Below are positions 1 to 6,925 of a stretch of 35,615 nucleotides of DNA, one piece after another; position 1 is the stretch's first letter, and each line of letters starts with the position of its first letter. The notes under the pieces are model-generated. The model saw nothing but the letters and a program-made list of their open reading frames with translations, was not told the DNA's origin and did no database searches. The stretch spans positions 1 through 35,615 of the forward strand of contig JAOPYL010000344.1 in assembly GCA_025964625.1 (NCBI GenBank), written 5' to 3'. Made by a program: the position numbers and the translations under genes. The DNA is from Actinoallomurus sp. GTDB lineage: Bacteria; Actinomycetota; Actinomycetes; Streptosporangiales; Streptosporangiaceae.

Positions 1-855
1 TCCACCGAGCCGCGCCGTACGGTCGCCGTGTTCGGCCCGGACGGTGCCGGCGCGCCGGACGTCCTCGGCACGCTGCCGGCCGTGCCGGGCGTGACGCTCG
101 AGGCGCGCTCCGTCCCGGGCGCGGGGACCGGCTTCTCCTGGGTGTACGAGCTGGCGCGCGCGGCCGGGCAGGCCGTCCAGGAGGGCGCGCACGGCATCGT
201 GGTCCTCCAGGACACGGACGCGGCGGCGGAGACCGCCTGGGCCCTTGAGCTGGTCCACGCCGGTGACGCACCGGTCGTGCTGGCCGCGGCCCCGGACCGC
301 CCCGGCGACGTGGCGGACGCGATCAACGTCGCCGCGGCCGGCCTGACCGGGTGCCTGCTCGTCGCGCACGGCGAGATCCACAGCGCCCGTCATGTGAGCA
401 GGACCGGCGCGACCGCCTTCGCCTCACCCGGTGCGGGGCCCCTGGGCCGGGTGAGCGAGGGGACGGTGCGCCCGCAGTGGCGGCCGCCCCGGCGCTGCAC
501 CGTCCGCGGTCCGCACGGCGGCCGGTCGCCGCGGGTCGGCCTGTACACGGTCGCGCTCGGCGACGACGGTGAGCTGCTGCGCGCGATGGCCCGCCACTGC
601 GACGGCCTGGTCGTCGCGGCCTCTGGCGCGGGCCGCGTGCCCGAGCCGGCCGCGACCGTCCTCGCCGAGGTGGCCGGGCGCGTTCCGGTGGTGCTCGCCT
701 CCCCCGCCGCACGCCGCGACGCGCTTCCCTCCACCACTCTCGACCCGATCAAGGCCCGGGTCCTGATGTATCTGCTGCTCGACGCCGGCCGCGACCGCGA
801 GGCGGTGCTGGCGGCGTTCGCCGCGACCGACCGTGGGGACGCCGCCGAGGTGTGA
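1..855 (+). CDS. Divergent asparaginase-like protein, 5' end outside the window
   Basis: The reading frame is open to base 1, so the start lies upstream; the first GTG inside the window (28) is probably internal. The layout follows bacterial L-asparaginases. QDTDAAAETAWALEL stands where the family has HGTDTxEETAYxLxL, followed by a PVVLA strand. GCLLVAHGEIHSARHV matches the GVxVVxxxxIHxAR segment, GPLGRV follows, and the C-terminal domain has GxVP...RVPVVLAS and ends with DPIKARVLMYLLL. The Thr-Asp pair of the second active-site motif is kept. The N-terminal T-G-G-T-I motif carrying the nucleophilic Thr reads VFGPDGAG instead, so catalysis is doubtful. Seen: the motifs. Inferred: an inactive or altered-substrate paralogue. 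The gene ends just before a strong palindromic hairpin. Confidence 0.7.
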   Translation, partial: STEPRRTVAVFGPDGAGAPDVLGTLPAVPGVTLEARSVPGAGTGFSWVYELARAAGQAVQEGAHGIVVLQDTDAAAETAWALELVHAGDAPVVLAAAPDRPGDVADAINVAAAGLTGCLLVAHGEIHSARHVSRTGATAFASPGAGPLGRVSEGTVRPQWRPPRRCTVRGPHGGRSPRVGLYTVALGDDGELLRAMARHCDGLVVAASGAGRVPEPAATVLAEVAGRVPVVLASPAARRDALPSTTLDPIKARVLMYLLLDAGRDREAVLAAFAATDRGDAAEV

Positions 856-867
856 CGGGCCGAGCGG

Positions 868-904
868 GCGCCGAGCGGAACCGGTGATCACCGGTTCCCG
901 GCGC
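868..904 (+). terminator. Palindromic hairpin after the asparaginase-like gene
   Basis: A perfect 22-base palindrome at 877-898 (half site GGAACCGGTGA) is flanked by complementary GCGCCG (868-873) and CGGCGC (899-904), with a three-base bulge on the left. It begins 13 bases after the stop codon. There is no U-tract, as is common for actinobacterial terminators. The symmetry would also allow a protein-binding site. Confidence 0.65.
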
Positions 905-1174
905 GATGCCGGCTGACCCGCGGAAGCATGACCGAGAGATGACCCGGCCTGGCGGGGACCCGGTCCGCGCGCGGGTATGTGCCGGCTGGCGCTCGCGACG
1001 ATCACTGAGCGCTCAAGCGGAAGGCGAACTCGGCAACCCCATTACCTGCTGCTTTACTCGTTAATATCGCCTTTAGCAGTTATTTAACGACATATTCAAC
1101 AAATCGGTCCATTGCCGTCAGGGACGAGTGTCCGGATGGTGGGGCAAACCCCCCGCTATCAGAAGGGCACCCGC
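905..1174. other. Non-coding region with an AT-rich promoter zone
   Basis: I see no gene here. Bases 1040-1110 are strikingly AT-rich for this genome and contain TCGTTAA (1058-1064) and its exact inverse TTAACGA (1084-1090), 19 bases apart. CTGCT (1046-1050) and AGCAG (1075-1079) interleave with them. The zone lies upstream of the secreted HNH-like gene and probably holds its promoter and operator; I cannot assign the -10 or -35 box with confidence. Confidence 0.5.
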
Positions 1175-1705
1175 ATGCAGAGGATCCTCGCTGCACCCCT
1201 GACCGTCGTCGCCATGACGGCGGCGCTGGCCACCCCGGTCACGATCGCCGTGACGCCCGCGTACGCGCAGACGTGTTCGCAGAGCTACCTGCCGCTCCCC
1301 GACTCGTCGTGCCAGCCCGGCGCCACGAACCCGGACGTCACCCAGTCCACGATCAACTCCACCATCTGCGTGTCCGGGTGGACCTCCACCGTGCGTCCGC
1401 CGACGTCGTACACGAACCCGCTCAAGGTCCAGCAGATCGCCGAGTACGGCTACCGCGACACCAGCACCGCGGACTACGAGGAAGACCATCTCATCCCGCT
1501 CGAGCTGGGCGGGGCGCCGCGCGACCCGCGGAACCTGTGGCCTGAGCCCCGCTACGACGCCGGCGGCGCCACCGCGGCCGACAAGGACACGGTCGAGAAC
1601 GCGCTCAAGAAGAAGGTCTGCGCCGGCACGATGGCCCTGGCCGCCGCCCAGAACATCATGGCCACGGACTGGAGGCAGGGCCAAAGCCTGCCAGCGACGC
1701 ACTGA
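1175..1705 (+). CDS. Secreted HNH-endonuclease-like protein
   Basis: Start ATG 1175 is preceded by AGAAGGG and gives a clean Sec signal peptide (MQR, hydrophobic core, cleavage after AYA, residues 29-31). An upstream in-frame start at 1112 would bury that signal. The mature protein is about 145 residues with four cysteines (34, 46, 65, 149) that may form disulfides. Residues 101-124 read YEEDHLIPLELGG...RNLWPE, the D-H...L-E-L-G-G...N-L-W-P-E signature of a widespread group of exported HNH-like proteins in which Asp-His and Asn are the presumed metal and catalytic residues. Nuclease activity is inferred, not shown; a role in extracellular DNA use or interbacterial killing is possible. No immunity gene is obvious nearby. 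Its last 50 bases overlap the 3' end of the convergent gene. Confidence 0.75.
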   Translation: MQRILAAPLTVVAMTAALATPVTIAVTPAYAQTCSQSYLPLPDSSCQPGATNPDVTQSTINSTICVSGWTSTVRPPTSYTNPLKVQQIAEYGYRDTSTADYEEDHLIPLELGGAPRDPRNLWPEPRYDAGGATAADKDTVENALKKKVCAGTMALAAAQNIMATDWRQGQSLPATH

Positions 1706-2459
1706 GGATCCGCCGCGCCTCCGTGAGCGATGGGCCGTACCACTCCAGGTGACGCCCGCTCACCAGCGCCACCGGCAGGCCCGAGAACGCCTCCGGCCCG
1801 TCGTTGGCGCCGAAGGCGTACGGCTCGTCCGGCAGCACCACGAGGTCCGGCCGGCGGCGCAGGACCTCCTCGGCCGCCACCTTCGGATAACGCTCGGTGG
1901 CGCCGGCGTACAGGTTCCCGATGCCCAGGCGCGCGAGGACGTCTCCGGCGAAGGTGTCCCGGCCGAGCACCATCCACGGACGCCGCCAGATCGGGACCGC
2001 CGCCGTCCGGGCGGGCGGCGGCGGCTCCTCCAGAACGTCCGCCCAGGCGGTGCGGGCGTCCACCAGCCACGACGGCTCGTCCAGCCCGCATGCGGCGAGC
2101 ATCCTGGCGAGGCCGGTCAGTGCCTCCGGCAGAGTGCGGATCACCGTGACCCAGACGGGGATCCCGGCCGAGCGGAGAAGGGTGAGGTCGGCCTCGCGGT
2201 TCTCCTCGAAGTTGGCGACGACCAGGTCCGGCGCGAGCGCGATGATCTTCTCGACGTCGGGGTTCTTCGTACCGCGCACGCGCGTGACATCGATTCCGGG
2301 CGGATGCGTGCACCAGTCGGTGGCACCGATCAGGAGCTCCGGCGCGGTCTCGGCGATGGCCTCGGTCAGCGACGGCACGAGCGACACGACGCGCCGCACG
2401 CGCTCCGGGGGCCGTACGAGGTCACCGAGGCCGTCCGTCATGGCGGGCACGCCGCCCAT
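1656..2459 (-). CDS. Helical-backbone metal receptor (BtuF/FepB-like), without signal peptide
   Basis: About 261-267 residues. RRVVSLVPSLTEAI, then WCTHPPGI, VRGTKNPDVEKIIALAPDLVV and a C-terminal PDLVVLPDEPYAF are typical of the cobalamin/iron-chelate periplasmic-binding fold (two lobes linked by a long helix). There is no Sec signal or lipobox at either candidate start (2459 or ATG 2441), so it is predicted cytosolic. No ABC permease or ATPase is adjacent. Such signal-less members are common in actinobacteria and of unknown function; corrinoid or metal handling is only a guess. It is the third gene of a leftward operon, 34 bases after the ketopantoate-reductase-family gene, and its 3' end overlaps the HNH-like gene tail to tail. 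Confidence 0.75.
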   Translation of the reverse strand: MGGVPAMTDGLGDLVRPPERVRRVVSLVPSLTEAIAETAPELLIGATDWCTHPPGIDVTRVRGTKNPDVEKIIALAPDLVVANFEENREADLTLLRSAGIPVWVTVIRTLPEALTGLARMLAACGLDEPSWLVDARTAWADVLEEPPPPARTAAVPIWRRPWMVLGRDTFAGDVLARLGIGNLYAGATERYPKVAAEEVLRRRPDLVVLPDEPYAFGANDGPEAFSGLPVALVSGRHLEWYGPSLTEARRILSASLAGFGPASSPWP

Positions 2460-2493
2460 TGTGGCCGCCGCCGGCGGGCCCGCGGTAGCGCCT

Positions 2494-3456
2494 TCACGCC
2501 GGGGCGGACCCGCCCAACGAGGACAGGAACTGACCCGGTGTCATCAGGCCGGGGCGCAGCCCGTCCCGTGCCATCCGGTTCGCCAGCCTCCGCAGCAGCT
2601 CGTTGACCGGGGTGGGCACACCGTGCTCGCGGCCGAGCAGGACGATCTCGCCGTTGAGATAGTCGGCCTCGATCGTGCCGGTGCCGCGGTGCAGGCTCTG
2701 GAAGGAGGAGCCGCCGAGGCGTTCATGCCCGCGGATCGGCCGGATCTCCGACACCAGGGTGACACCGCTCGGCGCGTCGATGCCCGCGGCCCGCAGGCAC
2801 GCGGCGCCCTCCTCGCGGGCGAGCCGGGCGATCTCCGACCCGTGTTCGCCCGGACCGACGACCGCCTCCACCGCGTTGCCGAGGTTGGTCAGCAGCTTGC
2901 CGTACTTGAACCGCATGATGTCCGGCCGGGCGTCCGACTCGAAGCCGGCCCCCGCGAACGCGGCGGCGAGCGACCGCGCCGTGTCGTCGGTTCCTCCCGG
3001 ATACCGGCCGACGTCCAGGCGGCCCATTACCGGCGCCATGTACGCCTCCACCACGCCGGGCTCGAGAAAGACCGCGGGCAGGAGGACGCAGACGCCGTAC
3101 ACCCGCGGGAACAGCCGCAGCGCGAGGCGTTCGTTCTCCACGCCGTTCTGCGCGGAGGCCACGACGACCTGCGGCGGGGCGACGGCGGACAGCTCCGCCA
3201 GCGCCGCGGCGGTGTCCTGCGTCTTCATGGCGAGCAGGACGACATCGCCGGGGCGGAACGTCACCGCGGCCGGGCGGTCGGCGACCGGGATGGGCAGCGT
3301 GACGCTCTCCTCCGGCGTGTCGAAGCGCAGGCCCCGGTCGCGGATCGCCTCGTGCTGGGCACCGCGGGCGATCAGCGTGACGTCGTGCCCCTGCTGGAAC
3401 AGGCGGGCGCCGATGACGCCGCCGACCGCGCCCGCCCCGTAGACGACGATCCTCAT
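2494..3456 (-). CDS. Ketopantoate reductase family (ApbA/PanE-like) oxidoreductase
   Basis: 320 residues, normal family length. The N-terminal Rossmann fold starts MRIVVYGAGAVGGVIGARL (NADP-binding GxGxxG). MKTQDT (strand and helix before the hinge) and SAQNGVEN (Asn contacting cofactor or substrate) follow. The C-terminal helical domain has FKYGKLLTNLGNAV with the catalytic lysine and a nearby Asn. The reaction would be NADPH-dependent reduction of a 2-oxo acid, in the classical case ketopantoate to pantoate. Since it is coupled to an F420:NADP reductase, panB/panC are absent and the family is broad, I do not call it panE. Its ATG shares four bases (ATGA) with the npdG stop, indicating translational coupling. 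Confidence 0.8.
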   Translation of the reverse strand: MRIVVYGAGAVGGVIGARLFQQGHDVTLIARGAQHEAIRDRGLRFDTPEESVTLPIPVADRPAAVTFRPGDVVLLAMKTQDTAAALAELSAVAPPQVVVASAQNGVENERLALRLFPRVYGVCVLLPAVFLEPGVVEAYMAPVMGRLDVGRYPGGTDDTARSLAAAFAGAGFESDARPDIMRFKYGKLLTNLGNAVEAVVGPGEHGSEIARLAREEGAACLRAAGIDAPSGVTLVSEIRPIRGHERLGGSSFQSLHRGTGTIEADYLNGEIVLLGREHGVPTPVNELLRRLANRMARDGLRPGLMTPGQFLSSLGGSAPA

Positions 3457-4133
3457 ATGCCGGTGACGCGGATGCCCGCGTGTGTCTTGTACCGCCGGTT
3501 GATCGAGATCAGGTTGGCGGTGAACGCCTCGATCTGATGGGCGTTGCGGAGCCGGCCGCCGTAGACGCCGCGCACTCCGCTGATCCGTCCGGCCAGCGCC
3601 TGCACCGTGCCGGTGGCCTCCCGGTCGTCACCGAGCACGAGAACGTCGAGGTGCACCTCGTCGATCTCCGGGTCGAGCAGGATGACCGCCGAGACGTGGT
3701 GGAACGCGGCGACGACGGTACTGCCGGTCAGCACGGCCGCCGCCTGCTGGGCGGCGCTGCCCTCCTCGACGGGCAGCGCGAACGCGCCCTGCTTGTCGAA
3801 GCCCAGCGGGTTGACGCAGTCAATGACGATCTTGCCCGCGAGCTCGTCGCGGAGCGATTCGAGGAGCGTCTTGTGGCCGTCCCACGGCACCGCCACGATC
3901 ACCACGTCGGCTTCGCGGGCGGCGACCGGGTTCTCCGCCCCCCGCACCGGCAGCCCGTCGCCCAGGCTCTCCGCTGCCTGATGGGCGCGTTCGGCGCTGC
4001 GAGAACCGATGATGACGTGATGGCCGGCGACCGCGAACCGGCGGGCCAGACCCTTGCCCTGGTCTCCCGTGCCACCGAGGATTCCGATGGACATGCCGCT
4101 GACGTCCGGCAGCCCGACGTGCTGAGTGCTCAT
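3453..4133 (-). CDS. npdG: NADPH-dependent F420 reductase
   Basis: 226 residues from ATG 4133 (AGGA about nine bases upstream); the frame stays open to 4298, but that extension looks like non-coding promoter sequence. SIGILGGTGDQGKGLARRFA...GHHVIIGSR is the hallmark of F420H2:NADP+ oxidoreductases: a Rossmann loop plus the S-R pair binding the NADP 2'-phosphate. VIVAVPWDGH and IVIDCVNPLGF follow. The enzyme moves hydride between the deazaflavin F420 and NADP(H) in the cytosol. The 4-base overlap with the downstream ketopantoate-reductase-like gene suggests the pair share an NADPH/F420 redox job. It starts the leftward three-gene operon and diverges from the gene at 4305. Confidence 0.85.
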   Translation of the reverse strand: MSTQHVGLPDVSGMSIGILGGTGDQGKGLARRFAVAGHHVIIGSRSAERAHQAAESLGDGLPVRGAENPVAAREADVVIVAVPWDGHKTLLESLRDELAGKIVIDCVNPLGFDKQGAFALPVEEGSAAQQAAAVLTGSTVVAAFHHVSAVILLDPEIDEVHLDVLVLGDDREATGTVQALAGRISGVRGVYGGRLRNAHQIEAFTANLISINRRYKTHAGIRVTGI

Positions 4134-4304
4134 GAGTACCGATCCTGCCAGGGAGCCGTCACCCGGTTCCTTCGCGGGGGGCCCCGGCCATGGCGGCGCC
4201 GACGATCCCGGCGGCGTCGTGCGGTTCGGCCGGACCACACTCGCCCGCACGTCCTTGGCCCGGATAGGCGTGAGGCGCCCCCGCTCGTACGGCACCATTG
4301 GGTC

Positions 4305-4886
4305 ATGAACGCGAGTCAGGTGGCCGCCCTTCGCGGGCTGCTTTCGACGACCGGCTGGCCGGAGCGGACACGGGAGTTCGCCCGGGCGCTCCGCTCATCC
4401 ACCAAGCGCCCGGGAGGCCTGCTGCTCATCGGGCCCCCGGAGGACGAGCCCTGGCATCTGGCCGCCCACCTCGACGACGAGAGCCGGCTGAACGCGCTGC
4501 CGGAGATCTCCCCCACGCTGGTGCGCTGGGACCCGCCGCCCAGCGCTCCTCCGCATCTGCGGATCGGGCTGGACCGGCTGGAGGCCGCCCGCCGCGGGGA
4601 GGCCCTGCTCGTCGTGTCCGAGGAGGAGACACCGGCGTCGCTGCTCGAGCGGGTGGACGACGCCCGCCGGGTGGGCGCGACCATCTTCGCCCTCGACGGC
4701 GACGACCGCGAACTGCAGGGGCTGGCGCACGAGGCGCTGACCGTGCCGGCCGGCGAGTCGCTCGTGTCGTTCGACGCCGCCCAGCACCTCGTGAGCGCCG
4801 CCGCGGGCGAGTCTCATCCCCGCCGCGGCCTGCGCGACCGGCTGGCCGGCCTCCTCGATACGATCACCGGCCCGGCGGTGGACTGA
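4305..4886 (+). CDS. Conserved hypothetical protein with an SIS-like segment
   Basis: 193 residues, soluble, no signal peptide. I do not recognise a named family. The C-terminal half has the rhythm of a sugar-isomerase (SIS) fold: ALLVVSEEET, then DDARRVGATIFALDGDD, then LQGLAHEALTVPAG, which parallels the strand-helix-strand ...ARxxGAxxIALTG...LAxxADxxLxVP of SIS proteins. The N-terminal half (GLLIGPPEDEPWHLAAHLDDESR) has no obvious match. The start at ATG 4305 was chosen because upstream sequence in this frame is antisense to npdG. No clear Shine-Dalgarno is visible. It diverges from npdG across about 170 bases. Function unknown; binding a phospho-sugar or nucleotide-sugar would be a guess. 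Confidence 0.7.
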   Translation: MNASQVAALRGLLSTTGWPERTREFARALRSSTKRPGGLLLIGPPEDEPWHLAAHLDDESRLNALPEISPTLVRWDPPPSAPPHLRIGLDRLEAARRGEALLVVSEEETPASLLERVDDARRVGATIFALDGDDRELQGLAHEALTVPAGESLVSFDAAQHLVSAAAGESHPRRGLRDRLAGLLDTITGPAVD

Positions 4887-4901
4887 CAGGGCGATGCCCC
4901 G

Positions 4902-5075
4902 CTAGTCGTCGCCGCCGCGCTGCCACTGCTCGTTGCGCTCGGCGGCGTGCTGCAGGGCGTTCGCCGCCTCGGTCTCGGTGTCGTAGGGCCCCATCCGCTG
5001 CCGGTCCGGGCATCCGGGCCCGTGCTCGACCCGCATGTGCTTCAGGCAGAAGAACCACTTGCCCTCGTCGCTCAT
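4902..5075 (-). CDS. Small conserved Cys/His protein, 57 residues
   Basis: Reads [19 protein letters not shown], then [20 protein letters not shown], ending [12 protein letters not shown]. The start is fixed by a strong GGGAGAG seven to eight bases upstream of ATG. The pattern C-L-K-H...V-E-x-G-P-x-C...R-x-G-P-Y...A-x-x-A...A-x-E-R-N-x-x-W recurs in short actinobacterial proteins I have seen annotated only as hypothetical. Cys10, His13 and Cys22 could bind a metal, while the tail is a short amphipathic helix. It lies tail to tail with the SIS-like gene (15-base gap) and head to head with map, so the 58 bases between 5076 and 5133 must hold two divergent promoters. Confidence 0.75.
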   Translation of the reverse strand: MSDEGKWFFCLKHMRVEHGPGCPDRQRMGPYDTETEAANALQHAAERNEQWQRGGDD

Positions 5076-5093
5076 CGCTCTCTCCCGATCATG

Positions 5094-5125
5094 TTGTCAT
5101 CGTCCCCCGGCGGGCCAACTACACT
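5094..5125 (+). promoter_or_regulatory. Candidate promoter giving a leaderless map transcript
   Basis: TTGTCA (5094-5099) and TACACT (5120-5125) resemble -35 and -10 boxes with a somewhat long 20-base spacer. The -10 box ends eight bases before the map ATG, and there is no Shine-Dalgarno, so transcription would begin at or within a couple of bases of the start codon. Confidence 0.45.
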
Positions 5126-5133
5126 CCAACACC

Positions 5134-5982
5134 ATGACGACGCAACTCCGGCCAGGTCAGGTTTCACCGATCCGCAAGGTGCCCGCGGACATCCCACGGC
5201 CGGAATACGTCGGCAAGAAGGCCCCCCGCACCGGCGAGCCCGCGGTCAAGTCCCCCGAGATCATAGAGAAGATGCGGGTGGCGGGCCGGATCGCGGCCCA
5301 GGCGCTCGAAGAGGTCGGCAAGAACATCATTCCCGGTGTCACCACCGACGAGCTCGACCACATCGGGCACGAGTTCATGCTCGACCACGGCGCCTACCCG
5401 TCGACGCTCGGGTACCGAGGCTTTCCCAAGTCGCTGTGCACCTCGCTCAACGAGGTGATCTGCCACGGGATCCCCGACGACACCGTGGTCCGCGACGGTG
5501 ACATCATCAACATCGACGTCACCGCGTTCAAGGACGGCGTGCACGGCGACACCGACGCGACGTTCCTGGTGGGCGAGGTCGACGAGGAATCCCGGCTGCT
5601 CGTCGAGCGCACCCGCGAGGCCATGACCCGCGCCATCAAGGCGGTCCGCCCGGGCCGGAAGCTCAACGTCATCGGCCGGGTCATCGAGTCCTACGCCAAA
5701 CGGTTCGGGTACGGCGTGGTCCGTGACTTCACGGGCCACGGCATCGGGACGACCTTCCACTCCGGGCTGATCGTGCCGCACTACGACGACCCGAACGCCG
5801 CGACGACCATCGAGCCGGGCATGACGTTCACGATCGAGCCGATGCTCACGCTGGGCGCGATCGACTACGACATCTGGCCGGACCGCTGGACCGTCGTGAC
5901 CAAGGACCGCAAGCGGACCGCCCAGTTCGAGCACACGATCCTGGTCACCGACGACGGCTCGGAGATCCTCACGCTCCCGTGA
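5134..5982 (+). CDS. map: Methionine aminopeptidase, MetAP1c type
   Basis: 282 residues. It removes the initiator methionine from nascent proteins in the cytosol. All ligands of the dinuclear metal site are present: Asp128, Asp139, His202, Glu235 and Glu266, plus His111 in ICHGIPD, which contacts substrate. The roughly 40-residue N-terminal extension ([19 protein letters not shown]) is proline-rich and resembles that of M. tuberculosis MetAP1c, which is thought to dock on the ribosome. I chose ATG 5134, since the extended frame back to 5035 runs through the divergent small gene. No Shine-Dalgarno is seen and a leaderless mRNA is likely. Many actinobacteria carry a second map beside secY/adk; this one stands alone. 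Confidence 0.95.
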   Translation: MTTQLRPGQVSPIRKVPADIPRPEYVGKKAPRTGEPAVKSPEIIEKMRVAGRIAAQALEEVGKNIIPGVTTDELDHIGHEFMLDHGAYPSTLGYRGFPKSLCTSLNEVICHGIPDDTVVRDGDIINIDVTAFKDGVHGDTDATFLVGEVDEESRLLVERTREAMTRAIKAVRPGRKLNVIGRVIESYAKRFGYGVVRDFTGHGIGTTFHSGLIVPHYDDPNAATTIEPGMTFTIEPMLTLGAIDYDIWPDRWTVVTKDRKRTAQFEHTILVTDDGSEILTLP

Positions 5983-6023
5983 CCGAGCCGCGCCCACCGC
6001 GCCGCCCGGCCCGCTGAGCCCCG

Positions 6024-6083
6024 CGCACCGGCGTGGTCCGGTCCCGCTCGTCCCGGACGAGCGCCCGGGAACACGCCGGTGCG
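6024..6083. terminator. Nested bidirectional terminator between map and the ATPase gene
   Basis: The outer arms CGCACCGGCGTG (6024-6035) and CACGCCGGTGCG (6072-6083) pair over 12 bases. Inside them, CGCTCGTCC (6045-6053) pairs with GGACGAGCG (6055-6063) around a single C. It sits between two convergent stop codons (5982 and 6099), as expected for a shared terminator. Confidence 0.75.
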
Positions 6084-6098
6084 GCACCGGAGACACCG

Positions 6099-6524
6099 TC
6101 ACGCTCCCCGGACCAGGCGGCTCTCCACCGGCCGCGACAACTCGAACCAGGTCCGTATGCCGGCACCGCAGGGCTCGGTGTCCCACGTGTCGGCGAGGGC
6201 ATCGACGAGGCGGAGGCCGCGCCCGTTCTCGCTGTAGAACGGCACGGCGCCGCTGGGTTCGGGCCGCGTCGCCGCCCCGCCCTCATCCATGACCTCGTAG
6301 CGCATGGCGTGGCCGAGATCCAGGAGCGTGAGCGTGACCACGCCGTCCCCCGCGCCGCTGCGCGTGTAACGGATCGCGTTGGTCACCAGTTCCGACACCA
6401 GAAGCATGGCGTCGTCGCGCCGCGGGCATCCGGCCACCAAGAGCCGGACGTAGCCGCGAACGATCGGCACCTGGGCCGGGACTCCTGGAAAGATGATGCT
6501 GCCGATCAGCCGGCCGCCCGTCAT
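6099..6524 (-). CDS. RsbW/SpoIIAB-like ATP-binding protein (anti-sigma factor type)
   Basis: 141 residues, a single HATPase_c (GHKL) domain with no sensor or dimerisation part. The N-box is ELVTNAIRYT (46-55), the G1 box is VMDEGG (79-83, Asp80 binding adenine), and the G2 box is GRGLRLVDALAD (101-112). Stand-alone proteins of this kind abound in Streptomyces-type actinobacteria as presumed serine kinases that bind sigma factors or anti-anti-sigma proteins. No STAS-domain partner, sigma factor or DUF397 gene is adjacent, so its target cannot be read from context. It converges on map across the nested hairpin. Confidence 0.85.
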   Translation of the reverse strand: MTGGRLIGSIIFPGVPAQVPIVRGYVRLLVAGCPRRDDAMLLVSELVTNAIRYTRSGAGDGVVTLTLLDLGHAMRYEVMDEGGAATRPEPSGAVPFYSENGRGLRLVDALADTWDTEPCGAGIRTWFELSRPVESRLVRGA

Positions 6525-6925
6525 CGCGTCACCTCGTCGTAACCGATTGTCACTGGGTCTGGTCGTACGGCCCCGGGGGCGCGGTGTCGGGGGGTACGGT
6601 CAGCATGCCCTTCGGTAACCGTAACCTGCAATAGTTCCGACCGAATTACGGCAGAAAACCCGATCAAGGAGGCGTCGTGCCGTCTCGGCAAAGCCCTACC
6701 GCGCGCCATCGGCGCGGCGAGGCCCGCGTCGAGCTCGGCGTCGTCCACCCGGGCGGCCGCACGCACGGCCGCCGCGCGGCCGCCCGGCGTCTCATTTCCG
6801 TGTGACCGCGGGAGTGGCCGGCGACCCACCGTGATCACCCGGATCTCCTCCGGCGCGTCGCACGGGCTGGAGCCCTCTCGCCGGGTTACAGTCCCGCCCG
6901 TGGCAACAAAGCGGGTGATCTACGC
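6525..6925. other. Intergenic region with repeats and one possible small ORF
   Basis: This 401-base stretch has no convincing long gene. It contains a tandem GTAACC pair (6615-6626) and an inverted repeat CCGTAA (6619-6624) / TTACGG (6646-6651) in a locally AT-richer patch, suggesting a promoter or operator for the leftward ATPase gene or a rightward transcript. The possible small ORF at 6677 is listed separately. Confidence 0.4.
6677..6805 (+). CDS. Possible small ORF, 42 codons
   Basis: A full AAGGAGG (6666-6672) precedes GTG 6677, with only four bases between them. The peptide starts MPSRQSPTARHRRGEARVEL and is Arg-rich and basic, with no signal peptide or recognised motif. Low-complexity Arg/Ala/Gly content is also what random GC-rich sequence gives. 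Only the ribosome-binding site and its place in an otherwise empty intergenic region argue for it. Confidence 0.25.
   Translation: MPSRQSPTARHRRGEARVELGVVHPGGRTHGRRAAARRLISV

Noticed and set aside
6521-6838. 105-codon minus-strand frame overlapping the ATPase start by four bases
   Set aside because: It lacks a ribosome-binding site, and its translation resembles random GC-rich sequence with no motif. The overlap alone is not enough.
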